A stretch of DNA of 41,858 bases, taken from assembly GCA_026996605.1 (NCBI GenBank), contig JALWLE010000096.1, positions 1-41,858 of the forward strand, given 5' to 3'. The notes under the pieces were generated by a model. It did not search any database, had not been told where the DNA came from, and saw nothing but the letters and a program-made list of their open reading frames with translations. Shown here piece after piece: positions 17,507 through 24,486 of this stretch. The stretch's first letter is position 1; the number at the start of each line of letters is the position of its first letter. This stretch comes from Flavobacteriales bacterium. Lineage in GTDB: Bacteria; Bacteroidota; Bacteroidia; Flavobacteriales; Flavobacteriaceae. Position numbers and translations under genes: made by a program.

Positions 17507-17573
17507 TATCAAAATAATCAGTTATTTATATTAATTTTTTTACAAAAAAAACACTTTTTAGCCGTTAAATTCT

Positions 17574-17581
17574 TATTTTTG
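17574..17581 (+). promoter_or_regulatory. Predicted -7 promoter box for rocD
   Basis: TATTTTTG fits TAnnTTTG and lies 21 bp before the ATG at 17603, predicting a leader of about 15 nt. No good -33 box was found. Confidence 0.5.
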
Positions 17582-17602
17582 AAGCACCTAAAAAACAGAA
17601 AA

Positions 17603-18862
17603 ATGAATACAACTATAAAACCTACTTTAACCAAAGAGCAAGCCATTGCTTACGAAGATAAATATGGCGCTCATAACTATCATCCGCTACCGGTTGTCTT
17701 AACAAAAGGCAAAGGCGTTTACGTTTGGGACGTGGACGGCAAACAATATTTTGACTTTTTGTCGGCCTATTCGGCGGTTAACCAAGGACACGGACACCCG
17801 AAAATTGTGAGAGCATTGAAAGAACAAGCCGAACGTTTGGCACTGACCTCTCGGGCATTTTATAACGATAAACTCGGTTTATACGAAAAATTCGCCACCG
17901 AATATTTCAGCTATGACAAACTTCTGCCGATGAATACCGGTGCCGAAGCTGTTGAAACCGCTATCAAATTGGCAAGAAAATGGGCATATGAAAAGAAAGG
18001 CATACCTGAAAATGCCGCTAATATTATCGTTGCCAAAGGAAACTTTCACGGACGCACAACGACGATTATTTCGTTTTCTAACGACCCCGAAGCTCGGGAC
18101 AATTTTGGTCCTTATACCCCCGGATTTACCAAAATTCCTTACGACGATTTGGCAGCGCTTGAAGCGGCTATTAAAGCCAATCCGAATACTATCGGATTTT
18201 TGGTAGAGCCGATTCAAGGTGAAGCCGGTGTATATGTACCATCTGACGGCTACCTAAAAGGCGCTAAAGCTATTTGTGAAAAATACGGCTGTTTGTTTAT
18301 TGCCGATGAAGTACAAACGGGTATTGCCCGAACCGGTAAATTATTGGCAGTTGATCACGAAGATGTCAAACCGGATATTCTGATATTAGGTAAAGCGATG
18401 TCGGGTGGTGTTTATCCGGTATCGGCAGTTTTGGCTAACGACGACATTATGCTGGCTATTAAGCCGGGACAACACGGTTCAACCTTTGGTGGCAATCCGG
18501 TAGCCGCCAATGTGGCTATTGCCGCTTTAACCGTTGTAAAAGAAGAAAAATTGGCTGAAAATGCCGATAAAATGGGTAAAATTTTCCGCTCTGAAATGCA
18601 AAAAATTGTCGATAGTTCTAAATTTGTCAAACAAGTTCGTGGTAAAGGACTACTCAACGCCGTCATCATTGATGATACCGAAGAGAGTAAAACCGCTTGG
18701 AATATATGTTTAAAACTGGCTGATAACGGTTTGTTGGCAAAACCGACGCATGGTAACATTATTCGTTTTGCACCACCGCTGGTCATCAATGAAGAACAAT
18801 TGCGAGAAGCAATTGATATTATCAAAAAATCTATAGCTGAATATGAGCAAGAAAGCCTTTAA
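17603..18862 (+). CDS. rocD: Ornithine--oxo-acid aminotransferase
   Basis: This 419-residue PLP enzyme moves the delta-amino group of ornithine to 2-oxoglutarate, giving glutamate semialdehyde in arginine and proline metabolism. It is a class III aminotransferase. [14 protein letters not shown] lies near the N-terminus, [17 protein letters not shown] binds the phosphate, [12 protein letters not shown] and [14 protein letters not shown] hold the PLP-ring Asp, and the Schiff-base Lys is in [16 protein letters not shown]. The set is closer to ornithine than to acetylornithine aminotransferase. The ATG at 17603 is chosen over an in-frame TTG at 17579 because the promoter box covers the latter. 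The 3' end overlaps the next gene by 20 bp. Confidence 0.94.
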   Translation: MNTTIKPTLTKEQAIAYEDKYGAHNYHPLPVVLTKGKGVYVWDVDGKQYFDFLSAYSAVNQGHGHPKIVRALKEQAERLALTSRAFYNDKLGLYEKFATEYFSYDKLLPMNTGAEAVETAIKLARKWAYEKKGIPENAANIIVAKGNFHGRTTTIISFSNDPEARDNFGPYTPGFTKIPYDDLAALEAAIKANPNTIGFLVEPIQGEAGVYVPSDGYLKGAKAICEKYGCLFIADEVQTGIARTGKLLAVDHEDVKPDILILGKAMSGGVYPVSAVLANDDIMLAIKPGQHGSTFGGNPVAANVAIAALTVVKEEKLAENADKMGKIFRSEMQKIVDSSKFVKQVRGKGLLNAVIIDDTEESKTAWNICLKLADNGLLAKPTHGNIIRFAPPLVINEEQLREAIDIIKKSIAEYEQESL

Positions 18863-19148
18863 CAAACCTAAAAGAGCGCAAGTTATATATTTCCTCCTGA
18901 TTTTTATATCGGGAGGGGCGCTTTTTTTTATCAAAACCAAACCGGATGATGAACAAAGTTTTTGGTTGATGATTTTTCTTTTAATAATTTTAATGTATAG
19001 CTTGCTTAAATCGACTAAAAATTGGGCTTATGATAATCCGAAACTTAAGGATGATGAAACTGACAAACCTAAAACTGTTTATAAACAAAAGGATATCCCC
19101 AGTTTAGAAGAGATGACCAAAAAACTCAAAAATAATAAGCAAAAATGA
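18843..19148 (+). CDS. Small two-helix membrane protein, unknown function
   Basis: This 101-residue protein is not recognised by motif. Residues 12-32 and 41-58 are hydrophobic helices joined by a short polar hairpin (KTKPDDEQS). The C-terminal 40 residues are charged, rich in Lys and Asp, and probably cytosolic. The start overlaps the end of rocD by 20 bp and the stop overlaps the Smr gene in an ATGA, so it is translated in a three-gene unit. The tight overlaps on both sides argue for a real gene. It could be a small accessory protein of the Smr-domain protein, but nothing in the sequence shows that. Confidence 0.75.
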   Translation: MSKKAFNKPKRAQVIYFLLIFISGGALFFIKTKPDDEQSFWLMIFLLIILMYSLLKSTKNWAYDNPKLKDDETDKPKTVYKQKDIPSLEEMTKKLKNNKQK

Positions 19149-19642
19149 AACCCGGCGATAGAGTTGCCGCCATTGATGATGACTTGGAGGGTATTGTTGA
19201 AAAAATTGATACTCAAATCGTTTATTTCATTACGGATGAAGGTCTTACGATGCAACTTCCGGTAGATAAAGTCATGGTTATTGATAACTTTTTAGATGAA
19301 AATCTTAAACAAGCCTCTATTCGACCAAAAGAAAATTCTTCAAAAAAAACACCTCGTTCCAAATCAACAAACAGACCTGTTTTTGATTTACATATTGAAA
19401 AACTTCAGCCTAAACACCGGCACCTAAGTCCTACACAAAAGTTAGAGATACAACTTAATGAAGTTAGACGAATTATACATAAGATGAAAAGAAAGCACTA
19501 TCCGGAATTTGTGTTAATTCATGGAGAAGGCAAAGGTGTTTTAAAACGGGAAATTGAGAAAATACTACGCCAAAACAACTTAAAATATACCGATGCTTCT
19601 TACAGAGAGTTTGGCAATGGAGCAGTTTTGGTTATCAAATAA
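19145..19642 (+). CDS. Smr-domain protein
   Basis: This 165-residue protein has a C-terminal Smr domain, the nicking-endonuclease-like module of MutS2 and stand-alone Smr proteins. The Smr signatures are FDLHIEKL near residue 80 and FVLIHGEGKGVLKREIEK near residue 118, with the conserved HGxGxG loop. The N-terminal 55 residues ([20 protein letters not shown]) look like a small beta-barrel, as in the N-terminal part of Bacteroidota DUF2027/Smr proteins, but here the middle region is short. DNA or RNA is the likely ligand; Smr domains elsewhere act on branched DNA or stalled ribosomes. It is translationally coupled to the small membrane protein upstream. Confidence 0.85.
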   Translation: MKPGDRVAAIDDDLEGIVEKIDTQIVYFITDEGLTMQLPVDKVMVIDNFLDENLKQASIRPKENSSKKTPRSKSTNRPVFDLHIEKLQPKHRHLSPTQKLEIQLNEVRRIIHKMKRKHYPEFVLIHGEGKGVLKREIEKILRQNNLKYTDASYREFGNGAVLVIK

Positions 19643-19723
19643 TTTTTTTAGAATACTTTATATAAAAATTTACCGGAAAAGATAAACTGTAAATTATGTA
19701 ACACCGTTTATTTTGAAAAATTG

Positions 19724-19731
19724 TAATTTTG
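19724..19731 (+). promoter_or_regulatory. Predicted -7 promoter box for the DUF4301 gene
   Basis: TAATTTTG fits TAnnTTTG and lies 11 bp before the ATG at 19743, predicting a very short leader. No clear -33 box was found. Confidence 0.5.
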
Positions 19732-19742
19732 AAACAAAAAAT

Positions 19743-21293
19743 ATGGGATTTTCACAAAAAGATATTCAGCAAATGCTAGCACATGGTCTCAATACCGAAG
19801 AAGTGCAACGTCAAATAAATATACTAACAAACGGTCTGCCTTTTACCAAAGTGTTAGAGCCGGCAACTATTGATAATGGTATTGTCAAACTTGATGAAAC
19901 CGCACAACAGACATATCTCGATTTTTTTGAACAAAATAAAGAACAATATACACTACAAAAATTTGTACCAGCATCGGGAGCAGCAACCCGAATGTTTAAA
20001 GATTGGGTATTTTTTCATCAAAATTATCAGCCCGGACGGCATTATTATGAACGTTTTATCCGGCAACATCAGTTAAAAAATATGCCCGAATATTTAGACG
20101 ATTTTCTCAATGATTTCCCCGGATATGCATTTTATCAAGATGTAATGGATGTAATTAAAGACACACTACCGGGATATTTTCAGCTGGATGAAAACGAACA
20201 AGCATGGCAACTGATTCACTTTACGCTCTCGGAAGAAGGTTTAAATTATGCCCAAAAACCCAAGGCTTTTATAAAATTCCACCGGTACGGCAAGCATACT
20301 ATAAAAACGGCTCTTGAAGAACATTTGACCGAAGCTAGAGCTTATACAACCGGTAAAAATCAAAAGCCTCAAGTAGAATTTAGTATTTCGTCCCAACATA
20401 AAAAACCGTTTGACGAATTGACAGAACGAGCAGACCCTAATCGCTCAATAGATATTTCAAGTTCTTTTCAAAAACCCGAAACCGATACGGTTATGTTAGA
20501 TAAAACTTCAGGTGAATTGGTAAGAGATCATAACGACAATTTGGTTTTCAGACCGGGCGGACATGGCAGTTTAATCGATAATATTCAAGATTTGGATGCC
20601 GATATTATTTTTATCAAAAATATTGATAACGTACAAAAAGGTTTGGCGCAAGAAACGAGCATTCAATACAAAAAGATACTCGCCGGATATTTAATGGATT
20701 TGCTTGAACAAAACAAAAAATATTTAGAACAACTTCAAAAAGAAAAACCTGTTGGCGCTGCGCTTCAAGAAATTGAAGATTTTGCCCGTCAGAATATGAA
20801 CATCCATTTTATAGAAGGATATGACACACTCAATAACAGTGGCAAAAGACGTTATTTGGCATACAAACTCAATCGCCCGATTCGTGTAGCCGGAATGGTC
20901 AAAAATACAGGCGAACCCGGTGGTGGTCCTTTTTGGGCAAAAGACGCAAACGGAATAAAATCTCTGCAAATAGTTGAAAAAGCACAAATCAATACGGATG
21001 ATCCGCAACAACAAAATATCTTACAACAAGCGACACATTTTAATCCGGTTGATTTAGTCGTCAGAATTAAAGATTTTGAAGGGAACAAATTTAATTTGAA
21101 AGAATTTGTCAACGAAGCTGCCGGTTTTGTAACCGAAAAATCTTATAATGGCAATCCGGTTAAAGTCTATGAACGTCCCGGTCTATGGAACGGTGCTATG
21201 GACGGCTGGAATACCGTTTTTATAGAAGTGCCGCTAGAGACTTTCAGTCCGGTTAAAACAGTTACCGACTTGCTTAAACCGGAACATCAATAA
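19743..21293 (+). CDS. DUF4301-family protein
   Basis: This 516-residue cytosolic protein of unknown function belongs to a family common in Bacteroidota. Recognisable stretches are the N-terminal GFSQKDIQQMLAHGLN, the Gly-rich FVPASGAATRMFKDW near residue 85, FRPGGHGSLIDNIQDLDADI near residue 270 and VKNTGEPGGGPFWAKDANG near residue 390. The pattern of a Gly-rich N-terminal loop and an H-G-S-L/D-D-I motif recalls nucleotide-sugar pyrophosphorylases, and nucleotidyl-transfer activity is a reasonable guess only. The ATG at 19743 is preferred over an in-frame TTG at 19713, which lies upstream of the promoter box. The gene is monocistronic and is followed by a repeat array. Confidence 0.86.
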   Translation: MGFSQKDIQQMLAHGLNTEEVQRQINILTNGLPFTKVLEPATIDNGIVKLDETAQQTYLDFFEQNKEQYTLQKFVPASGAATRMFKDWVFFHQNYQPGRHYYERFIRQHQLKNMPEYLDDFLNDFPGYAFYQDVMDVIKDTLPGYFQLDENEQAWQLIHFTLSEEGLNYAQKPKAFIKFHRYGKHTIKTALEEHLTEARAYTTGKNQKPQVEFSISSQHKKPFDELTERADPNRSIDISSSFQKPETDTVMLDKTSGELVRDHNDNLVFRPGGHGSLIDNIQDLDADIIFIKNIDNVQKGLAQETSIQYKKILAGYLMDLLEQNKKYLEQLQKEKPVGAALQEIEDFARQNMNIHFIEGYDTLNNSGKRRYLAYKLNRPIRVAGMVKNTGEPGGGPFWAKDANGIKSLQIVEKAQINTDDPQQQNILQQATHFNPVDLVVRIKDFEGNKFNLKEFVNEAAGFVTEKSYNGNPVKVYERPGLWNGAMDGWNTVFIEVPLETFSPVKTVTDLLKPEHQ

Positions 21294-21396
21294 TAAAACT
21301 GCAAAAAATAATTTGACTCTATGTTGTTTTGTGTGGGTAATAATAAATTAGGTTTAAGAATCATACTAATCATAGTTATTATCTTTTTTATAATTT

Positions 21397-21618
21397 CACC
21401 CCTACGGGGTTTATGTTTTTAACGTCATAAATTTTCTATAGTTATATCACCCCTTCGGGGTTCAATGGTGTTTTTTTTTGTTTAATCTATAAATTCATCA
21501 CCCCTACGGGGTTCTTTATTAAATAATCCCGACGACTGTCGGGATGACATTATTATAATAAAACAATTAAATAAAAGTCTTTGACCCCGACAAGTATCTG
21601 GGGACATTATTATTTTTA
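21397..21618. repeat. Five-unit array of ~51-bp palindrome-headed repeats, three reversed and two forward
   Basis: Three units in minus orientation have heads CACCCCTACGGGGTT or CACCCCTTCGGGGTT at 21397, 21448 and 21499, exactly 51 bp apart. Two units in plus orientation follow: one has the head TCCCGAC-GACT-GTCGGGA (21527-21544), the other ACCCCGACAAGTATCTGGGG (about 21585-21604), each followed by the family tail GACATTATTAT. The family is the one at 17168-17300. The rest of 21294-21700 shows no gene. Confidence 0.8.
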
Positions 21619-21711
21619 TATAATATATTTAATATATATTACCACTTAAATCGATATAGAACCTAAAATTTTATCATATAAGCTTCTATTTTCTATAAAA
21701 AACGATAAAAA

Positions 21712-21756
21712 TAGTTAAATAACTACAAAAATAGTTGCGCAACTAAAATAATAGTT
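21712..21756 (+). promoter_or_regulatory. Candidate BlaI operator: TAGTT half-sites with 20-bp period
   Basis: TAGTT-N4-AACTA dyads lie at 21712-21725 and 21732-21745; the second (TAGTTGCGCAACTA) is a perfect palindrome. A third TAGTT half-site is at 21752. The three starts are exactly 20 bp apart, about two helical turns, which suits side-by-side binding of repressor dimers. The blaI gene begins about 100 bp downstream. BlaI/MecI repressors are known to bind dyads upstream of their own operon; the specific motif here is inferred. Confidence 0.6.
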
Positions 21757-21835
21757 TTATGTTTGTTGTGTAAATCATAAGAAAGTTATCTAATAGAGTA
21801 ATTTAAAATATCGAAATCACTAAAAATCCTCCAAA

Positions 21836-21853
21836 CAAATAACCAATAAACAT
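21836..21853 (+). repeat. AAATAACC-type leader motif before blaI
   Basis: A single CAAATAACCAATAAACAT unit ends at the start codon of blaI, in the same sense orientation as the leaders at 4131, 8354, 34531 and 40329. Confidence 0.55.
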
Positions 21854-22225
21854 ATGAAACAACGATTAACACCCAAAGAAGAAGAATTGCTGCAAGTACT
21901 CTGGCGTTTACAAAAAGCATTTGTCAAAGAGATTGTGGCAGAATTGCCTAAACCCCGCCCCCATTACAACACCGTATCAACCATTATACGTAAAATGGTT
22001 GAGAAAGGCTTTGTCGGCTATGAGAGTTTTGGAAATACACACCGGTATTATCCGCTTGTCTCTAAAAAAACATATACCGAAAATTTTATGCAAAAAGCAC
22101 TGCGAAACTATTTTGACAATTCGTATAAAAATATGGTGTCTTTTTTTGCCAAAGAGCAAAAAATCAGTGCAGATGACTTGCGTGAAATTATTGAATTAAT
22201 TGAAAAACAAAAACCGGAAAAATGA
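21854..22225 (+). CDS. BlaI/MecI/CopY-family transcriptional repressor
   Basis: This 123-residue winged-helix repressor is paired with the M56 sensor protease that follows. The N-terminal wHTH reads LTPKEEELLQVLWRLQKAF, then VKEIVAELPKPRPHYNTVSTIIRKMVEKGFV, the usual BlaI recognition helix region, with the wing at YESFGNTHRYYPLVS. The C-terminal dimerisation helices (about residues 75-118) hold the region normally cut or displaced on induction. The stop overlaps the sensor start in an ATGA. The operator-like TAGTT dyads at 21712-21756 are its likely site. Despite the family name, no beta-lactamase gene is nearby, so the regulated function is open. Confidence 0.93.
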   Translation: MKQRLTPKEEELLQVLWRLQKAFVKEIVAELPKPRPHYNTVSTIIRKMVEKGFVGYESFGNTHRYYPLVSKKTYTENFMQKALRNYFDNSYKNMVSFFAKEQKISADDLREIIELIEKQKPEK

Positions 22226-23823
22226 ATATAATATATCTCGTAAAAGCAAGCGCCATAACAGTCATATTGTGGTTAATCTACAGATTATTACTTCGTAAAG
22301 ATACATTTTTTGACATCAAGCGTTTTTACTTTATTGCCGGTATGTTTTTGTCATTTTTATTGCCTATGTGGCATATTAAAAAAACTATTTCGGTTGAAAC
22401 GTTTTTTATACCTATACCGACTCATAAAATGATAGGTGAAACCACTCCTGATGTGTATTTGACCCAAGCTTTTGATATAAACTATTTGCTATACATTTTA
22501 CTTGCGGGAACAATTATTTTTCTAATTAAAATGCTAATAGACTTTACCGGTATTTACAGCTTAATTACAAAAGGGAGTAAAGAACAAAAAAACAGCTATG
22601 TTTTGGTAAGTGTTGATAAAGATATTCCGCCTTTTTCATTCGGTAAATACGTAGTAGTAAATCCGAAGCAATATACTGATAACGAATTACAAATGATCTT
22701 AGCCCACGAAACCGTACATATACGTCAAAAACACAGTATTGATGTTGTATTAGCCGGAATTTTTACAGCCTTGCAATGGTATAATCCGTTGGCTTGGCTT
22801 TGGCGAAATGACATGATTGAAAATCTGGAATTTATTGCCGATAATCAAGCAACCAAACAAACACCTTCAATTAAAGAATACCAGTATTTGCTATTAAAAA
22901 CCGGCTTAAAAAACCCCTTGACAGCGCTTGTAAATAATTTTTATAAACCCAATTTAAAAAACAGAATTATGATGTTACAAAAACAACCAACCAAAAGTAT
23001 TCAATTAGTAAAATTCGGTATTTTATTGCCGGTGATTGTCCTGTTTCTTTACGGTTTTAATACCGAAAAAGTTTATGAAGAAAATGTGAAAATACTTTAT
23101 ACAATTGACAAAAACACTACCTCAAAAGAATTAGAGAAGATTGAAAAGCAACTAAACAATGAAGCAAGTGCATTCAGAGTGCATTTTGATAATAAATTAT
23201 ATGTCGATGAAAAAATAGTTAATGTTGATATTATTACGCATTATACTGACACCGGAAATGAGTCGGAACTGAAAATTCAGGATAAAAAAGGTATTCCTGA
23301 AACAGTATTATATATCAAAAATAATATGCTGGTTGTCTCTCAAGAAAAGAAAATTTTATCAATGTCTAATAAAGGTATAGAATTATCAACTTTTGATGGT
23401 AAATCATTTGACATGACATCTACACAGGTAAAACATTACAATGAAAACGGTAAAGAAGATAATAAAAACCTGAAAACCGGTATGATTCAATATCGAAATA
23501 CAACTTATTTTTATACAAAAACCGGTAAGAATTACCATTTTTTTGATAGATATGGAACAGAGGTAGATAAAAAAACAGCCGATGTCTTGCTACAAAAGTT
23601 AACCGGTGGACAAGTATTTATCATTGATAACAGTATAAGATATAAAAATGACACAAAGCCCCAACCGCTATATGTTTTGAATGGTAAAATTATTTCAAAA
23701 GCGGATTTTAATAAAATCAATCCGAAAACTATAAGCAAAATTATAGTTTTAAAAGGTGATAAAGCCGTTAAAAAATATGGCGATAAAGGCAAAAACGGTG
23801 TAGTTGAGTTGTTTACAAAATAA
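22222..23823 (+). CDS. BlaR1/MecR1-like M56 metallopeptidase with TonB-plug-like C-terminus
   Basis: This 533-residue membrane protease is the likely sensor and activator for the adjacent BlaI repressor. Four hydrophobic helices are visible (about residues 5-23, 36-50, 86-108, 263-282). The zinc motif HETVH (His162, Glu163, His166) lies in the cytosolic loop, with NLEFIADNQA giving the third ligand. No penicillin-binding sensor domain is present. Instead, residues 283-533 form an extracytoplasmic region whose last 50 residues (PLYVLNGKIISKADFN, then TISKIIVLKGDKAVKKYG and KGKNGVVELFTK) closely resemble the plug motif of SusC-type receptors. This form is found in other Bacteroidota M56 proteins, where the inducer is generally unknown. 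Confidence 0.9.
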   Translation: MNIIYLVKASAITVILWLIYRLLLRKDTFFDIKRFYFIAGMFLSFLLPMWHIKKTISVETFFIPIPTHKMIGETTPDVYLTQAFDINYLLYILLAGTIIFLIKMLIDFTGIYSLITKGSKEQKNSYVLVSVDKDIPPFSFGKYVVVNPKQYTDNELQMILAHETVHIRQKHSIDVVLAGIFTALQWYNPLAWLWRNDMIENLEFIADNQATKQTPSIKEYQYLLLKTGLKNPLTALVNNFYKPNLKNRIMMLQKQPTKSIQLVKFGILLPVIVLFLYGFNTEKVYEENVKILYTIDKNTTSKELEKIEKQLNNEASAFRVHFDNKLYVDEKIVNVDIITHYTDTGNESELKIQDKKGIPETVLYIKNNMLVVSQEKKILSMSNKGIELSTFDGKSFDMTSTQVKHYNENGKEDNKNLKTGMIQYRNTTYFYTKTGKNYHFFDRYGTEVDKKTADVLLQKLTGGQVFIIDNSIRYKNDTKPQPLYVLNGKIISKADFNKINPKTISKIIVLKGDKAVKKYGDKGKNGVVELFTK

Positions 23824-23881
23824 ATTATAGCATTTATAAACAATTTTCTTGCATTTATAAATTATTGATTGACTTTTGGTT

Positions 23882-23912
23882 GACTTTTTTGTAAATTTTT
23901 ACAAAAAAAGTC
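23882..23912 (+). promoter_or_regulatory. Inverted repeat abutting a start codon
   Basis: GACTTTTTTGTAA (23882-23894) and TTACAAAAAAAGTC (23899-23912) form a near-perfect 13-bp stem with one bulged base and a 4-nt loop. The ATG at 23913 follows without a gap. It could be a weak terminator for the M56 gene, an operator, or a translational control hairpin. TTGACTTTT occurs twice in tandem at 23869-23890. Confidence 0.55.
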
Positions 23913-24353
23913 ATGAAAAAAATAATAGTGTTATTAATCTTATCATTCTCGTTATTCTCTTGTATAAAACGAGAAATTACTACCGTAAACCTTGACCAAC
24001 AAGAAGCACGTTTAACCCAACACCAATGGAAGGGTGTAAGTGTATCGAGATTTACCGGTAATCATAAAATCTATCAACATAGTTTACCGGATGTTAGCTT
24101 ACAATTCTACCCCGATGGTCATTTTGTCAAAAATACCGGAACACATAATAGTATTAACGGTCAATGGAAATTGCTGGAACAAAATGATTTAACCGTATTA
24201 AGAATAAAATATTTTGACGAAAATGCCGGATATAATATTATTGACGAATTTACCATCAATATTTTAACAGATGACTATTTGGAATACAGCAAAACTGTTC
24301 ATCAACACTCAGGGATAGAAATGTATGATGATTATTTCTTTGAAAAGAATTAA
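23913..24353 (+). CDS. Small lipoprotein, lipocalin-like, paralogue of the one at 36318
   Basis: This 146-residue lipoprotein has lipobox SLFSC (Cys17). The mature part begins with a Leu/Gln-rich helix, then HQWKGVSVSRF, repeated short strands and NGQWKLLEQNDLTVLRIKYFD. That pattern of short strands with a conserved Trp fits a small lipocalin-like beta-barrel. Aligned by eye with the product at 36318, it shares the order H-x-W-x-G, the F-x-D strand, G-x-W, R-x-(K/R)-Y-F-D and a D-x-x-E-Y strand, so the two are paralogues. Function is unknown. It follows the BlaI/M56 pair by 90 bp on the same strand, with a hairpin just before its start, and is closed by a clear terminator. Confidence 0.8.
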   Translation: MKKIIVLLILSFSLFSCIKREITTVNLDQQEARLTQHQWKGVSVSRFTGNHKIYQHSLPDVSLQFYPDGHFVKNTGTHNSINGQWKLLEQNDLTVLRIKYFDENAGYNIIDEFTINILTDDYLEYSKTVHQHSGIEMYDDYFFEKN

Positions 24354-24381
24354 AATTATTTTATCATTTAGCATTACCAAG

Positions 24382-24411
24382 CTGCCAATAGGTTTACCTA
24401 TTGGCAGTTTT
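24382..24411 (+). terminator. Rho-independent terminator
   Basis: An 11-bp perfect stem (CTGCCAATAGG at 24382-24392 with CCTATTGGCAG at 24397-24407) has a TTTA loop and is followed by TTTT. It ends the transcript of the lipoprotein and perhaps the BlaI/M56 unit. Confidence 0.85.
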
Positions 24412-24450
24412 GCTAAACATATATTTTCAAAAAAATCTTAAAAAAAATAT

Positions 24451-24458
24451 TATATTTG
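24451..24458 (+). promoter_or_regulatory. Predicted -7 promoter box for the secreted lipase gene
   Basis: TATATTTG fits TAnnTTTG. TTTC at 24425-24428, 22 bp upstream, is a near match to the -33 box. Transcription would start near 24465 and give an A-rich leader of about 20 nt. Confidence 0.6.
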
Positions 24459-24486
24459 TCAAATTAACAAACTAACTTAACAAACT

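Noticed and set aside
17340-17510. tRNA or tmRNA gene in the GC-rich block
   Set aside because: No cloverleaf, TPsiC loop (GTTCRANNC) or CCA-type acceptor could be formed; the stems present do not match a tRNA layout.
21397-21618. CRISPR array
   Set aside because: The spacing is regular (51 bp), but the conserved part is a short hairpin with a tail, the intervening sequence is itself similar between units, orientation flips within the array, and there are no cas genes.
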